Assembly (NCBI GenBank): GCA_963790325.1
Contig: CAWBNY010000002.1
Location: 930,001-994,000 of the forward strand
Direction of reading: 5' to 3'
Length of the DNA stretch: 64,000 nt
From: JAXDMK01 sp963790325
GTDB lineage: Bacteria > Actinomycetota > Acidimicrobiia > Acidimicrobiales > AC-14
Positions within the stretch are counted from its first letter, which is position 1, and each line of letters starts with the position of its first letter. This document shows, one piece after another, positions 19,661-27,278 of this stretch. The notes under the pieces are model-generated. The model made no database searches and was not told the DNA's origin. It worked only from the letters and a program-made list of their open reading frames with translations. The position numbers were made by a program, and so were the translations under genes.

Positions 19661-20521
19661 ATGGGAACCCCGGCGGTGGTCACGCCCGAGGCGGTGCCGC
19701 TCGACCTGCAGCCGGCCGGGCTGGGATCACGCTTCGTGGCCCTCATGATCGACTGGGTGGTCCAGGCGCTGCTCCTGTTCGCCCTGCTGCTGGCGGGCAT
19801 CGGCCTGTCGGCGGCCGACGTGGGCGGCGTCGGGCTCGCCCTCTTCTTCCTCCTCACGTTCGGGGTGCTGTTCGGGTACCCGATCGCGCTGGAGACGCTC
19901 TGGCGGGGACGGACCCTGGGCAAGGCGGCCATGGGGCTGCGGGTGGTGACCACCGAGGGCGGGCCGGTGCGGTTCCGCCACGCCGCCATCCGAGCCGCCC
20001 TGGGACTGGTGGACTTCTACGTCACGTCGGGGGCGGCGGCGGTGGTCTCGGTCCTCGCCACCCGCGACAACCAGCGGCTGGGCGACCTGGTGGCGGGCAC
20101 GCTCGTGCTGCGGGAGCGCACCGGCCTGCCCCCGCCGCAGGCGGCCGAGTTCTCGGTGCCGGCGGGCCTGGAGCCCTACGCCGCCAGCCTCGACGTGAGC
20201 GGGATGACGGCCGAGGACTACCGGGCGGTGCGGGCCTTCCTCCTGCGGGCGCCCGGTCTCGACCACCAGGTCCGCTATCAGCTGGCCGTGGGCCTGGCCG
20301 ACCCCCTGGCGGAACGGGTCCGTCCCCTGCCCCCGGCCGGGATCCACCCCGCCTGGTACCTGATCTGCGTGGCCGCGGTCTACCAACACCGCACCGGGGC
20401 GACCCGGCCCTCGACGCCGACGCCTATGGCCAGCCCGCCGGCCGAGCCGCCGCCCCCCCCGCCGCCCCCCCCGCCGCCTCCGCCGGCCGGGGATCCGGGA
20501 GGGTTCGCCCCCCTCGGCTGA
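19661..20521 (+). CDS. RDD family membrane protein with polyproline tail
   Basis: 286 residues. LQPAGLGSRFVALMIDWVVQ carries the R and D of the RDD motif in the first membrane helix. Two more membrane segments follow (LALFFLLTFGVLFGYPIA; the region around RHAAIRAALGLVDFY) with the second conserved part RGRTLGKAAMGLRVVTTEGG. A cytoplasmic C-terminal domain ends in a run of 13 prolines near residue 270. RDD proteins have few known roles (some act in ion exchange). Here it faces the SpoIIM-like gene, a frequent partnership. Confidence 0.85.
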   Translation: MGTPAVVTPEAVPLDLQPAGLGSRFVALMIDWVVQALLLFALLLAGIGLSAADVGGVGLALFFLLTFGVLFGYPIALETLWRGRTLGKAAMGLRVVTTEGGPVRFRHAAIRAALGLVDFYVTSGAAAVVSVLATRDNQRLGDLVAGTLVLRERTGLPPPQAAEFSVPAGLEPYAASLDVSGMTAEDYRAVRAFLLRAPGLDHQVRYQLAVGLADPLAERVRPLPPAGIHPAWYLICVAAVYQHRTGATRPSTPTPMASPPAEPPPPPPPPPPPPPAGDPGGFAPLG

Positions 20522-20534
20522 CATCATTGAAGGC

Positions 20535-21635
20535 GTGCCGACCTATCTCGACCACGCTGCCACCACGCCCATGCGGGCGGAGGCGGTGGAGGCGATGCTC
20601 CCCTTCCTGCGGGACCGGTTCGGGAACCCGTCGGGGTCGCACGCAGTGGCCCGGGAGGCCCGCAAGGCGCTCGACGAGGCCCGGGACGTGGTCGCCGCCG
20701 GCCTGGGGGCGGAGCCGGGCGAGGTCGTGTTCACCGGCGGGGGGACGGAGGCGGACAACCTGGCGGTGGCCGGCATCGGGGGCACCGTGGTGTGCTCGGC
20801 GGTCGAGCACCACGCCGTGCTCCACGCCTGCCGGGCCCTCGGCGGGCGGCGGGCGCCGGTCACCCCGGACGGGGTGGTCGACCTCGACCGGCTGGCGGCG
20901 ACGCTCGACCCGTCGGTCACGGTCGTGTCGGTGATGCTGGCCAACAACGAGGTGGGCACCGTCCAGCCCCTGGCCGAGGTGGCCGAGCTCGTCCGCCGGT
21001 CGGCCCCGTCGGCCGTGCTCCACACCGACGCGGTGGCCGCCTTCCCGTGGATCGACGTGGCCGCCGTGGCCGGGGTGGCCGATCTGGTGGCGGTCAGCGC
21101 CCACAAGTTCGGCGGTCCCAAGGGCGTGGGCGCGCTCGTCGTCCGCCGGCCGGCCCAGCTGGCGCCGATCCTCCACGGGGGCGGCCAGGAGCGCGACCGG
21201 CGCAGCGGCACCCACAACGTGGCCGGGATCGTGGCCATGGCCGCGGCCATGTCGGCGACCGTGGCGGAGCGGGCCGAGGTCGGGGCCCGGGTGGGCCGGC
21301 TGCGGGACCGCCTGGCCGACGGGCTGATCGCCGCGGGCGGGATCGAGACCGGCCGGCGCGACCGCAAGGTGGCGGGAAACTGCCACGTCGCGTTCGAGGG
21401 GGTCGAGTCGGAGGAGCTGCTCGTCGTCCTCGACGGGGAGGGGGTCTACGCCTCGGCCGGCTCGGCCTGCGCCAGCGGGGCGGTGGAGCCGTCGCACGTC
21501 CTGGCCGCCATGGGCGTCCCCCGGGAGCGGGCCCTCGGATCGCTGCGGCTCACCCTCGGCCGGGACACCACCGACGCCGACATCGACCTGGCCCTGGCCG
21601 TCATCCCCCCGGCCGTGCGCCGTCTCCGCCGGTGA
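20535..21635 (+). CDS. cysteine desulfurase (NifS/IscS-like)
   Basis: 366 residues from the GTG at 20535. Start MPTYLDHAATTPMRAEAVEA is typical of class V aminotransferase-fold desulfurases. PLP Lys lies in VSAHKFGGPKGVG (near residue 190) and the persulfide Cys in ASAGSACASGA (near 311). It mobilises cysteine sulfur. The gene overlaps mnmA by GTGA, so its likely main client is tRNA 2-thiouridine synthesis, though a broader Fe-S role is possible. Confidence 0.9.
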   Translation: MPTYLDHAATTPMRAEAVEAMLPFLRDRFGNPSGSHAVAREARKALDEARDVVAAGLGAEPGEVVFTGGGTEADNLAVAGIGGTVVCSAVEHHAVLHACRALGGRRAPVTPDGVVDLDRLAATLDPSVTVVSVMLANNEVGTVQPLAEVAELVRRSAPSAVLHTDAVAAFPWIDVAAVAGVADLVAVSAHKFGGPKGVGALVVRRPAQLAPILHGGGQERDRRSGTHNVAGIVAMAAAMSATVAERAEVGARVGRLRDRLADGLIAAGGIETGRRDRKVAGNCHVAFEGVESEELLVVLDGEGVYASAGSACASGAVEPSHVLAAMGVPRERALGSLRLTLGRDTTDADIDLALAVIPPAVRRLRR

Positions 21636-22648
21636 AGGTCCTGGTCGCCATGTCGGGCGGGGTCGACTCGTCGGTGGCGGCGGCCCTGCTGGTCGAGGAG
21701 GGCCACGACGTCACCGGTGTCACCTTGCGGCTGTGGGGCGGCGCCGCCGTCGACGCCGGCTGCTGCTCGGAGGCGGAGATCGACGACGCCCGCCGGGTAG
21801 CCCACCAGCTCGGCATCGACCACCGGGCGTGGAACTTCACCGACGACTTCGACGCCCGGGTGGTGGCGCCCTACGTGGCCGCCCATGCCGCCGGGCGCAC
21901 GCCGAACCCGTGCATCGAGTGCAACCGCCACCTCAAGTTCGGGCGGCTGTTGCGGCGGGCGGCGGCCCTCGGCTTCGACGCCGTGGCGACCGGCCACCAC
22001 GCCCGCAACGACCCGCGGGGCGTGCTCAGGCGGGGGGTCGACCCCGGCAAGGACCAGTCCTACGTGCTCTACGTCCTGGGCCGGGCGGAGTTGGCCCGGT
22101 GCCTGTTCCCCGTGGGCCGGCTGACGAAGACCGAGGTTCGGGCCCACGCGGCTGCGTTGGGGCTGGTCACGGCGGACAAGCCCGACAGCCAGGACGTCTG
22201 TTTCATCACCACGGCCGGTGGCCGCCAGGCGTTCCTCGGGCCCCGGATCGACCTCCACCCCGGTCAGGTGGTGGGTGTCGACGGGGCGCTCGTGGGCCGG
22301 GTCGACGCGGTCGAGCTGGTCACCGTCGGGCAACGGAAGGGCCTGGGCACGGGCGGCGGCGACCGCCGGTACGCGGTCTCGGTCGACCCGGCCACGGCGA
22401 CGGTCGTCGCCGGCACCCTCGACGACCTCCACACCGACCGGGTGTCGCTCACCGACCTCACGTGGGTCGGCGAGGTGCCCCACGGTGCGGTCGAGGCCCA
22501 GTCGAGCGCCCACGGCCGCCCGGTGCCGGCCACCTTCGACGGCGAGGCGACGGTCGTCTTCGCCGAGCCGCACCGCCGCGTGGCCCCGGGTCAGAGCGTC
22601 GTCCTGTACGACGGCGATCGGGTCCTCGGCGGCGGCATCGCCGCCTGA
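21632..22648 (+). CDS. mnmA: tRNA-specific 2-thiouridylase
   Basis: 338 residues from the GTG overlapping the desulfurase stop. The PP-loop ATP site is SGGVDSSVAA (residues 8-17). Catalytic Cys residues lie in RTPNPCIECNRHLKFG (near 93) and DSQDVCFI (near 189). C-terminal beta domains follow. It thiolates U34 of tRNAs for Glu, Gln and Lys using sulfur from the adjacent desulfurase. Slightly shorter than E. coli MnmA but complete in its motifs. Confidence 0.93.
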   Translation: MKVLVAMSGGVDSSVAAALLVEEGHDVTGVTLRLWGGAAVDAGCCSEAEIDDARRVAHQLGIDHRAWNFTDDFDARVVAPYVAAHAAGRTPNPCIECNRHLKFGRLLRRAAALGFDAVATGHHARNDPRGVLRRGVDPGKDQSYVLYVLGRAELARCLFPVGRLTKTEVRAHAAALGLVTADKPDSQDVCFITTAGGRQAFLGPRIDLHPGQVVGVDGALVGRVDAVELVTVGQRKGLGTGGGDRRYAVSVDPATATVVAGTLDDLHTDRVSLTDLTWVGEVPHGAVEAQSSAHGRPVPATFDGEATVVFAEPHRRVAPGQSVVLYDGDRVLGGGIAA

Positions 22649-22660
22649 GGACCACCGGCG

Positions 22661-23521
22661 TCACACCGGGAGTCGCCGGCGGCGGGCCTCGTCGAGGACC
22701 TGGCCCGGGCGGGTGGGGGTGAAGAGGAACCGGGCCGTCTCCGTCGGGCGCCCCTCCCGGCGGCCGGGGACGAGGACGGTGAACGACGTCGGCTCCCGCA
22801 ACGACACCTCCAGGGCCAGGCCGGGGGCCCGCTGGCTGAGGTCCAGGGCGTCGGTGGCGACGGCTGCCGGCCCCACCCGGGCGACCACCGAGCGCTGCAG
22901 CAGCACCGGGTCGAGCAACGTCAGCGGGTCGTGCAGCACCATCCCCGCAGGCACGAACACCGCCCACCGCCGGGACAGGTTGTGCATCGACCTGCCGAGC
23001 AGCCACACCAGCGGAACGCCCACCGCCACCGCCACCCCGCCCAGCACCCACTGCCGGGCCGCCAGCAACAGCGGACCCGCCGCCACCGCCACCACGAACA
23101 CCGCCCACACCAGCACCAGGGGGCCGGCGAGCATCGTCCCCGGCGCCCGGAGGGGGTAGCGGCGCTCGTTGGGGTAGGCGGGCCCGTTCACCCACCGGGC
23201 CCCGATCACCGGGGTGAACGCCCACGCCGCCACCACCAGGGCCCACACCGCCGCCAGCGGCGACGGCTCCGCCACCAGCGCGGCCACCACCACGGCCGGC
23301 GCCAGCACCCGGACCACGGTCAGGCTCACCGGGTGGGGGACGACCACCGCAGCGGTCCCCACCGCCCACCCGAGCCACAGCCCGAGCGACGCCACCGTCC
23401 GCACCGGGACGCTGGTCCCGTCCAGGGCGTCGGCCAGGGCCGGCCCCACCGTGAACGGCAGGGCCACCCAGAGTCCCCGCAGCAGCCAGGGGACGACACG
23501 GGACGGGGGCGGAAGAGCCAC
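22661..23521 (-). CDS. uncharacterised multi-pass membrane protein
   Basis: 286 residues from the GTG at 23521, preceded by TAGATT 8 bases upstream. Several hydrophobic segments lie in the first 180 residues (WLLRGLWVALPFTVGPALAD, VVRVLAPAVVVAALVAEP, LVLVWAVFVVAVAAGPLLLA, VLGGVAVAVGVPLVWLLG). A soluble C-terminal domain begins near SMHNLSRRWAVFVPAGMVLH and includes LEVSLREPTSF. I do not recognise the family. It converges with mnmA (12-base gap) and is divergent from ligA, sharing its promoter region. Confidence 0.7.
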   Translation of the reverse strand: MALPPPSRVVPWLLRGLWVALPFTVGPALADALDGTSVPVRTVASLGLWLGWAVGTAAVVVPHPVSLTVVRVLAPAVVVAALVAEPSPLAAVWALVVAAWAFTPVIGARWVNGPAYPNERRYPLRAPGTMLAGPLVLVWAVFVVAVAAGPLLLAARQWVLGGVAVAVGVPLVWLLGRSMHNLSRRWAVFVPAGMVLHDPLTLLDPVLLQRSVVARVGPAAVATDALDLSQRAPGLALEVSLREPTSFTVLVPGRREGRPTETARFLFTPTRPGQVLDEARRRRLPV

Positions 23522-23529
23522 GCGGGCGG

Positions 23530-23539
23530 AATCTACGCT
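23530..23539. promoter_or_regulatory. overlapping divergent -10 boxes for ligA and the membrane protein
   Basis: Plus TACGCT (23534-23539) lies 6 bases before the ligA ATG. Minus TAGATT (23530-23535) lies 8 bases before the GTG at 23521. The boxes overlap at the shared TA. Confidence 0.5.
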
Positions 23540-23545
23540 TGCTCC

Positions 23546-25570
23546 ATGTCGTTGACGGACGTCGCCTCCCGGGCCGCCGCGTTGCGCAACCTCATCGAGC
23601 ACCACAACCAGCGCTACCACGCCCTCGACGACCCCGAGATCTCCGACGCCGAGTACGACGCCCTCGTCCGGGAGCTCCGCCGGCTGGAGGCCGACCACCC
23701 CGCGCTGGCCACGCCCGACTCACCCACCCAGAAGGTGGGGGCGGCCCCGTCGTCGCTGTTCACGCCCGTCCGCCACACCGTCCCGATGATGTCGCTCGAC
23801 AACGCCTTCGGCTTCGACGAGCTGGTCGCCTGGGGCAAGCGCATGGAGCGCTACATCTCGGGGGACGTCGACTACGTGTGCGAGCTCAAGATCGACGGCC
23901 TGGCCATGTCGCTGCTCTACGAGGAGGGCCGCTACGTCCGGGGCGCGACCCGGGGCGACGGGGTGATGGGCGAGGACCTCACCGAGAACGTGCGCACGAT
24001 CGCCGACGTCCCCGACCGCCTGCGAGGCGACGACGTCCCCCGCCTGCTCGAGGTCCGGGGCGAGGTGTACATGCCCCTGTCCGCCTTCGAGGAGCTCAAC
24101 CAGCGCCAGGGGGAGGCCGGCCAGCGCCTGTTCTCCAACCCCCGCAACTCGGGCGCGGGCTCCCTCCGCCAGAAGGACCCGGCGGTGACCGCCTCCCGTG
24201 ACCTGCGCTTCTTCGCCTACCAGGTGGGCGCCATCGACGGCGGGCCACCGTTCCGCCGCCACTCCGAGACCCTCGCCTTCCTCGACGCCGTCGGCCTGCC
24301 GGTCAACCCCGAGGTCCGCTCCCTCGACGACCTGGCCCTGGTGGACGACTACTGCCGCCATTGGCTCGAGCACCGCCACCGCCTCGACTACGAGATCGAC
24401 GGGGCGGTGGTGAAGGTCGACGACCTCGGCCAGCGGGCCGAGCTGGGGTCGACCTCGAAGTCACCCCGGTGGGCGATCGCCTACAAGTTCCCCCCCGAGG
24501 AGGCCACCACCACCCTGTCGGGGATCATGGTGTCCATCGGCCGCACCGGGAAGGCGACCCCCTTCGCCCAGCTGGAGCCGGTGCGGGTGAGCGGGTCCAC
24601 CGTCCGCCTGGCCACCCTCCACAACCAGGACCAGGTCCGGCTCAAGGACGTCCGCCCGGGCGACACGGTCGTCGTGCGCAAGGCGGGCGACGTCATCCCC
24701 GAGGTGGTGGCACCGGTGCTCTCCAAGCGCCCGCCGGGGTTGCCGGAGTGGGAGTTCCCCACCGAGTGCCCGGTGTGCGGCGCGCCTCTGGTGCGGGAGC
24801 CGGGGGAGAGCGACACCTTCTGCACCAACGCCGAGTGCCCCGGGCAGCGGGTGCAGCGCATCGCCCACTTCGCGTCCCGGGGGGCGATGGACATCGAGCA
24901 CCTGGGCGAGAAGCGGGTGACGCAGCTCATCGACGCCGGGATGGTGTCCGACGTGGGCGACATCTACTCGTTGACCCACGAGAAGCTGATGACGCTGGAG
25001 GGCTTCGCCGACGTGTCGGCCAACAACCTGCTGGCCGCCATCGAGGCGTCGAAGGCCCGCCCGCTGCCCAACCTCCTGGTCGCCCTCGGCATCCGCCACC
25101 TGGGCGGGCGGGGGGCGGAGGTGCTGGCCGAGGCTTTGGGCGACCTCGACCGCATCGTCGCCGCACCGGAGGAGGAGCTGGCCGTCACCCCCGGGGTGGG
25201 GCCGGTGATCGCCCACAGCGTGGCCCGCTTCTTCGCCCTCGACACCAACCGGGCCATCGTCGACAAGCTCCGCCAGGCGGGGGTGAACGTGTCCGGTGGC
25301 CGGCCCGCGTCGGACCTGCCGCAGTCGTTGGCGGGCCTGGCGGTGGTGGTCACCGGCACGCTGGCCACCATGTCGAGGGAGGCGGCCATGGAGGCGGTCA
25401 AGGCCCGGGGCGGCTCGTCGCCCGGGAGCGTGTCCAAGAAGACGGCCTACCTGGTGGCGGGCGCCGAGCCGGGGGCGGCCAAGGTGACCAAGGCGGAGGC
25501 GTCGGGCGTCCCGATCATCGACGAAAAGGGGTTCCTCCGCCTGCTGGCCTCCGGGAGCGCCGACGGATGA
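23546..25570 (+). CDS. ligA: NAD-dependent DNA ligase
   Basis: 674 residues, full length for LigA. The N-terminal Ia domain (RNLIEHHNQRYHALDDPEIS) binds NAD. The adenylated Lys lies in CELKIDGLAM (near residue 115), and SNPRNSGAGSLRQKDP and EIDGAVVKVDD follow. The OB fold precedes a four-Cys zinc finger (CPVCGAP...CTNAECPGQ, near 408-433), HhH repeats and a BRCT domain from about residue 590. It seals nicks in replication and repair. There is no Shine-Dalgarno; a leaderless start is likely. Confidence 0.96.
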   Translation: MSLTDVASRAAALRNLIEHHNQRYHALDDPEISDAEYDALVRELRRLEADHPALATPDSPTQKVGAAPSSLFTPVRHTVPMMSLDNAFGFDELVAWGKRMERYISGDVDYVCELKIDGLAMSLLYEEGRYVRGATRGDGVMGEDLTENVRTIADVPDRLRGDDVPRLLEVRGEVYMPLSAFEELNQRQGEAGQRLFSNPRNSGAGSLRQKDPAVTASRDLRFFAYQVGAIDGGPPFRRHSETLAFLDAVGLPVNPEVRSLDDLALVDDYCRHWLEHRHRLDYEIDGAVVKVDDLGQRAELGSTSKSPRWAIAYKFPPEEATTTLSGIMVSIGRTGKATPFAQLEPVRVSGSTVRLATLHNQDQVRLKDVRPGDTVVVRKAGDVIPEVVAPVLSKRPPGLPEWEFPTECPVCGAPLVREPGESDTFCTNAECPGQRVQRIAHFASRGAMDIEHLGEKRVTQLIDAGMVSDVGDIYSLTHEKLMTLEGFADVSANNLLAAIEASKARPLPNLLVALGIRHLGGRGAEVLAEALGDLDRIVAAPEEELAVTPGVGPVIAHSVARFFALDTNRAIVDKLRQAGVNVSGGRPASDLPQSLAGLAVVVTGTLATMSREAAMEAVKARGGSSPGSVSKKTAYLVAGAEPGAAKVTKAEASGVPIIDEKGFLRLLASGSADG

Positions 25571-26226
25571 GGCGCTCGGTCGGACTCAAGGCGGTCAACG
25601 TGGGCCAGCCGGCGTTCCTCGGGATGCACCGCGGCCAGCCGGTGACGAGCGGGATCGCCAAGCGCCCGGTCGACCCGGCCGTCACCCCCGAGCTGTGGCT
25701 GGCGGCGACCAACCTGGAGGGTGACGGCCAGGCCGACCTCGAGGACCACGGGGGCCGGGACAAGGCGGTCTACGCCTACCCGTCCGAGCACCTCCCGATG
25801 TGGGCGGCGGAGCTGGGGGAGCCCGACCTCGGGCCGGCACCGTTCGGGGAGAACCTGTCCACCGCCGGCTGGCGGGAGGAGGACGTCTGCATCGGCGACC
25901 GCTGGCGGTGGGGCGACGCCGTGCTCGAGGTCTGCCAGCCCCGATGGCCGTGCTACAAGCTGGCGCTGCACCGGCGGCGGGGCGACATCGCCTCCCGGCT
26001 CAGGGACGCCGGCCGCACCGGCTGGTACCTGCGGGTCCTGGAAGAGGGGGCGGTGCCGGTGGCGGGCCCGATCGCCATCGTCGAGCACCACCCGGCCGGG
26101 GTCACCGTCCTCGCCGTCCACGACGCCGCCCGCCCCGGCCACGGGTCCCCCGAGGCGATCGAGGAGGCCCTGGCGGTGACCGCCCTGGCCGACGAGTGGC
26201 GCGACCTGCTCACCCGCCGCCGCTGA
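25567..26226 (+). CDS. MOSC domain protein (YiiM-like)
   Basis: 219 residues from an ATG overlapping the ligA stop. Residues about 25-160 form a MOSC domain (GDGQADLEDHGGRDKAVYAY, GENLSTAGWREEDVCIGDRW), with the conserved Cys in VCQPRWPCYKLALH. A C-terminal helical segment suggests the 3-alpha extension of YiiM. MOSC proteins handle Mo-cofactor-linked sulfur or reduce N-hydroxylated compounds; the substrate here is unknown. A dispersed hairpin follows 10 bases after its stop. Confidence 0.85.
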   Translation: MRRSVGLKAVNVGQPAFLGMHRGQPVTSGIAKRPVDPAVTPELWLAATNLEGDGQADLEDHGGRDKAVYAYPSEHLPMWAAELGEPDLGPAPFGENLSTAGWREEDVCIGDRWRWGDAVLEVCQPRWPCYKLALHRRRGDIASRLRDAGRTGWYLRVLEEGAVPVAGPIAIVEHHPAGVTVLAVHDAARPGHGSPEAIEEALAVTALADEWRDLLTRRR

Positions 26227-26235
26227 CGGTCGCCA

Positions 26236-26281
26236 ACCGGTGACGCCTTCTGGGGCTGGAGCCCCGGAAATCGTCACCGGT
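26236..26281. repeat. 46-base imperfect hairpin, copy 2 of a dispersed family
   Basis: Outer arms ACCGGTGACG and CGTCACCGGT (10 bp, perfect) with a partly pairing 6-base step and an inner stem GGGGCT/AGCCCC around GG. It lies between the ends of two convergent genes (MOSC and HIT), where it could act as a two-way terminator, although it has no U-tract. Confidence 0.7.
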
Positions 26282-26286
26282 CCGAA

Positions 26287-26724
26287 TCAGTCGAGCGCCT
26301 CCCGGATCCCGGCCGCCACCCGCTCCATCTCGTCGTCGTCGGCGTAGCGAGTGCGGGGCCAGAAGAAGCCCCGCAGGCCGTCCTTGCGGCGGCGGGGCAC
26401 CACGTGGACGTGGACGTGGGGCACGCTCTGGCTCACCTTGTCGTTGAGGGCGACGAACGCGCCCTCCGCCCCCAGGGCCGCCTCGACCGCCGCCGCCAGC
26501 CGGCGGACGGTGGCGAAGAGCGGGCCGACGGCCGGTTCGGGCAGGTCGGCGAGGGTGCCGTGGTGCGACCGGGGGACGACGAGCACGTGCCCGGGGAACA
26601 CCGGGCGCACGTCGAGGAAGGCGACCGCGTGCTCCTCGTCGAGCACCTTGGCCGCCGGGGAGCGGCCGGCGACGATGGCGCAGAAGAGGCAGTCGGGATC
26701 GCTCAGTGGAGACGGAAGCACCAC
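26287..26724 (-). CDS. HIT family nucleotide hydrolase
   Basis: 145 residues from a GTG at 26724, with another GTG at 26721. The N-terminal CLFCAIVAGRSPAAKV pattern leads to the histidine triad VPHVHVHVVPRR near the C-terminus, with FPGHVLVVPRSHHGTL between. HIT proteins hydrolyse nucleotide phosphoramidates or dinucleoside polyphosphates. The start overlaps the end of the upstream hypothetical gene by 22 bases, so the two are probably translated together. Confidence 0.88.
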   Translation of the reverse strand: MVLPSPLSDPDCLFCAIVAGRSPAAKVLDEEHAVAFLDVRPVFPGHVLVVPRSHHGTLADLPEPAVGPLFATVRRLAAAVEAALGAEGAFVALNDKVSQSVPHVHVHVVPRRRKDGLRGFFWPRTRYADDDEMERVAAGIREALD

Positions 26725-27101
26725 TGGAAGCGACCGGCGGGGTCGGACTCCGGCTGGCCGATGAGGTTGTAGACGACGGTGGCGCAGTGGGGACCGGGCT
26801 GGAGGGCCTCGTAGTCGCTCCCGTCGAGGGGGGCGAGGGTGATGCTGTTCAGGGCGAGGACGATCTGGAGGTCGTCTCGGGGCACCTCGACCCCGTCGAT
26901 GAGCAGATAGCCGGTGTAGCCCGGCGCGAGGTCGGCGGAGACGGTGGTCTGGCGCAGGTCCAGGTCGCCGCCGGGGGGGAACACCCGCTCCACCGCGGGC
27001 GGCAGCGGCCCCACCGGGTCCTGCTTGGGCGAGGAGAAGGCGAAGATGAATCCCCCCACCGCCACGGCGGCGATCAGCGACATGACGATGCGGCGCTTCA
27101 T
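26703..27101 (-). CDS. hypothetical membrane-anchored protein
   Basis: 132 residues. One N-terminal hydrophobic segment (VMSLIAAVAVGGFIFAFSSP) is a signal anchor. The rest is a small extracytoplasmic domain ending in CATVVYNLIGQPESDPAGRF and WCFRLH, with two Cys that could form a disulfide. LLIDGVEVPRDDLQIV and ALNSITLAPLDGSDYEALQP suggest a beta-rich fold. I do not recognise the family. It sits upstream of the HIT gene and is divergent from the PASTA kinase. Confidence 0.65.
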   Translation of the reverse strand: MKRRIVMSLIAAVAVGGFIFAFSSPKQDPVGPLPPAVERVFPPGGDLDLRQTTVSADLAPGYTGYLLIDGVEVPRDDLQIVLALNSITLAPLDGSDYEALQPGPHCATVVYNLIGQPESDPAGRFQWCFRLH

Positions 27102-27265
27102 CGGGAGGGGGGCGGGCCCGCCGGCCGGCGGATGGGGGGCCGTACTGGTCGGCCGCGTTCGGAGCCGGTCGCGACCGGCTGGGCGTGGTGGAGGGCGAAG
27201 GCTGCGTTCACGGTCGGCTCATTCTCGCAGGGGGACCATGCCTCGGTGGGCGGGGTCGGGCACGG

Positions 27266-27271
27266 TAGCCT
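27266..27271 (+). promoter_or_regulatory. -10 box of a probable leaderless promoter for the kinase
   Basis: TAGCCT lies 7 bases before the GTG at 27279. No Shine-Dalgarno precedes that start, nor the alternative ATG at 27294. Confidence 0.45.
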
Positions 27272-27278
27272 TGCGTAC

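Noticed and set aside
20445..20490. C-rich microsatellite at the end of the RDD gene
   Set aside because: It encodes an in-frame run of 13 prolines with mixed CCN codons, so it is a protein tail rather than a DNA repeat.
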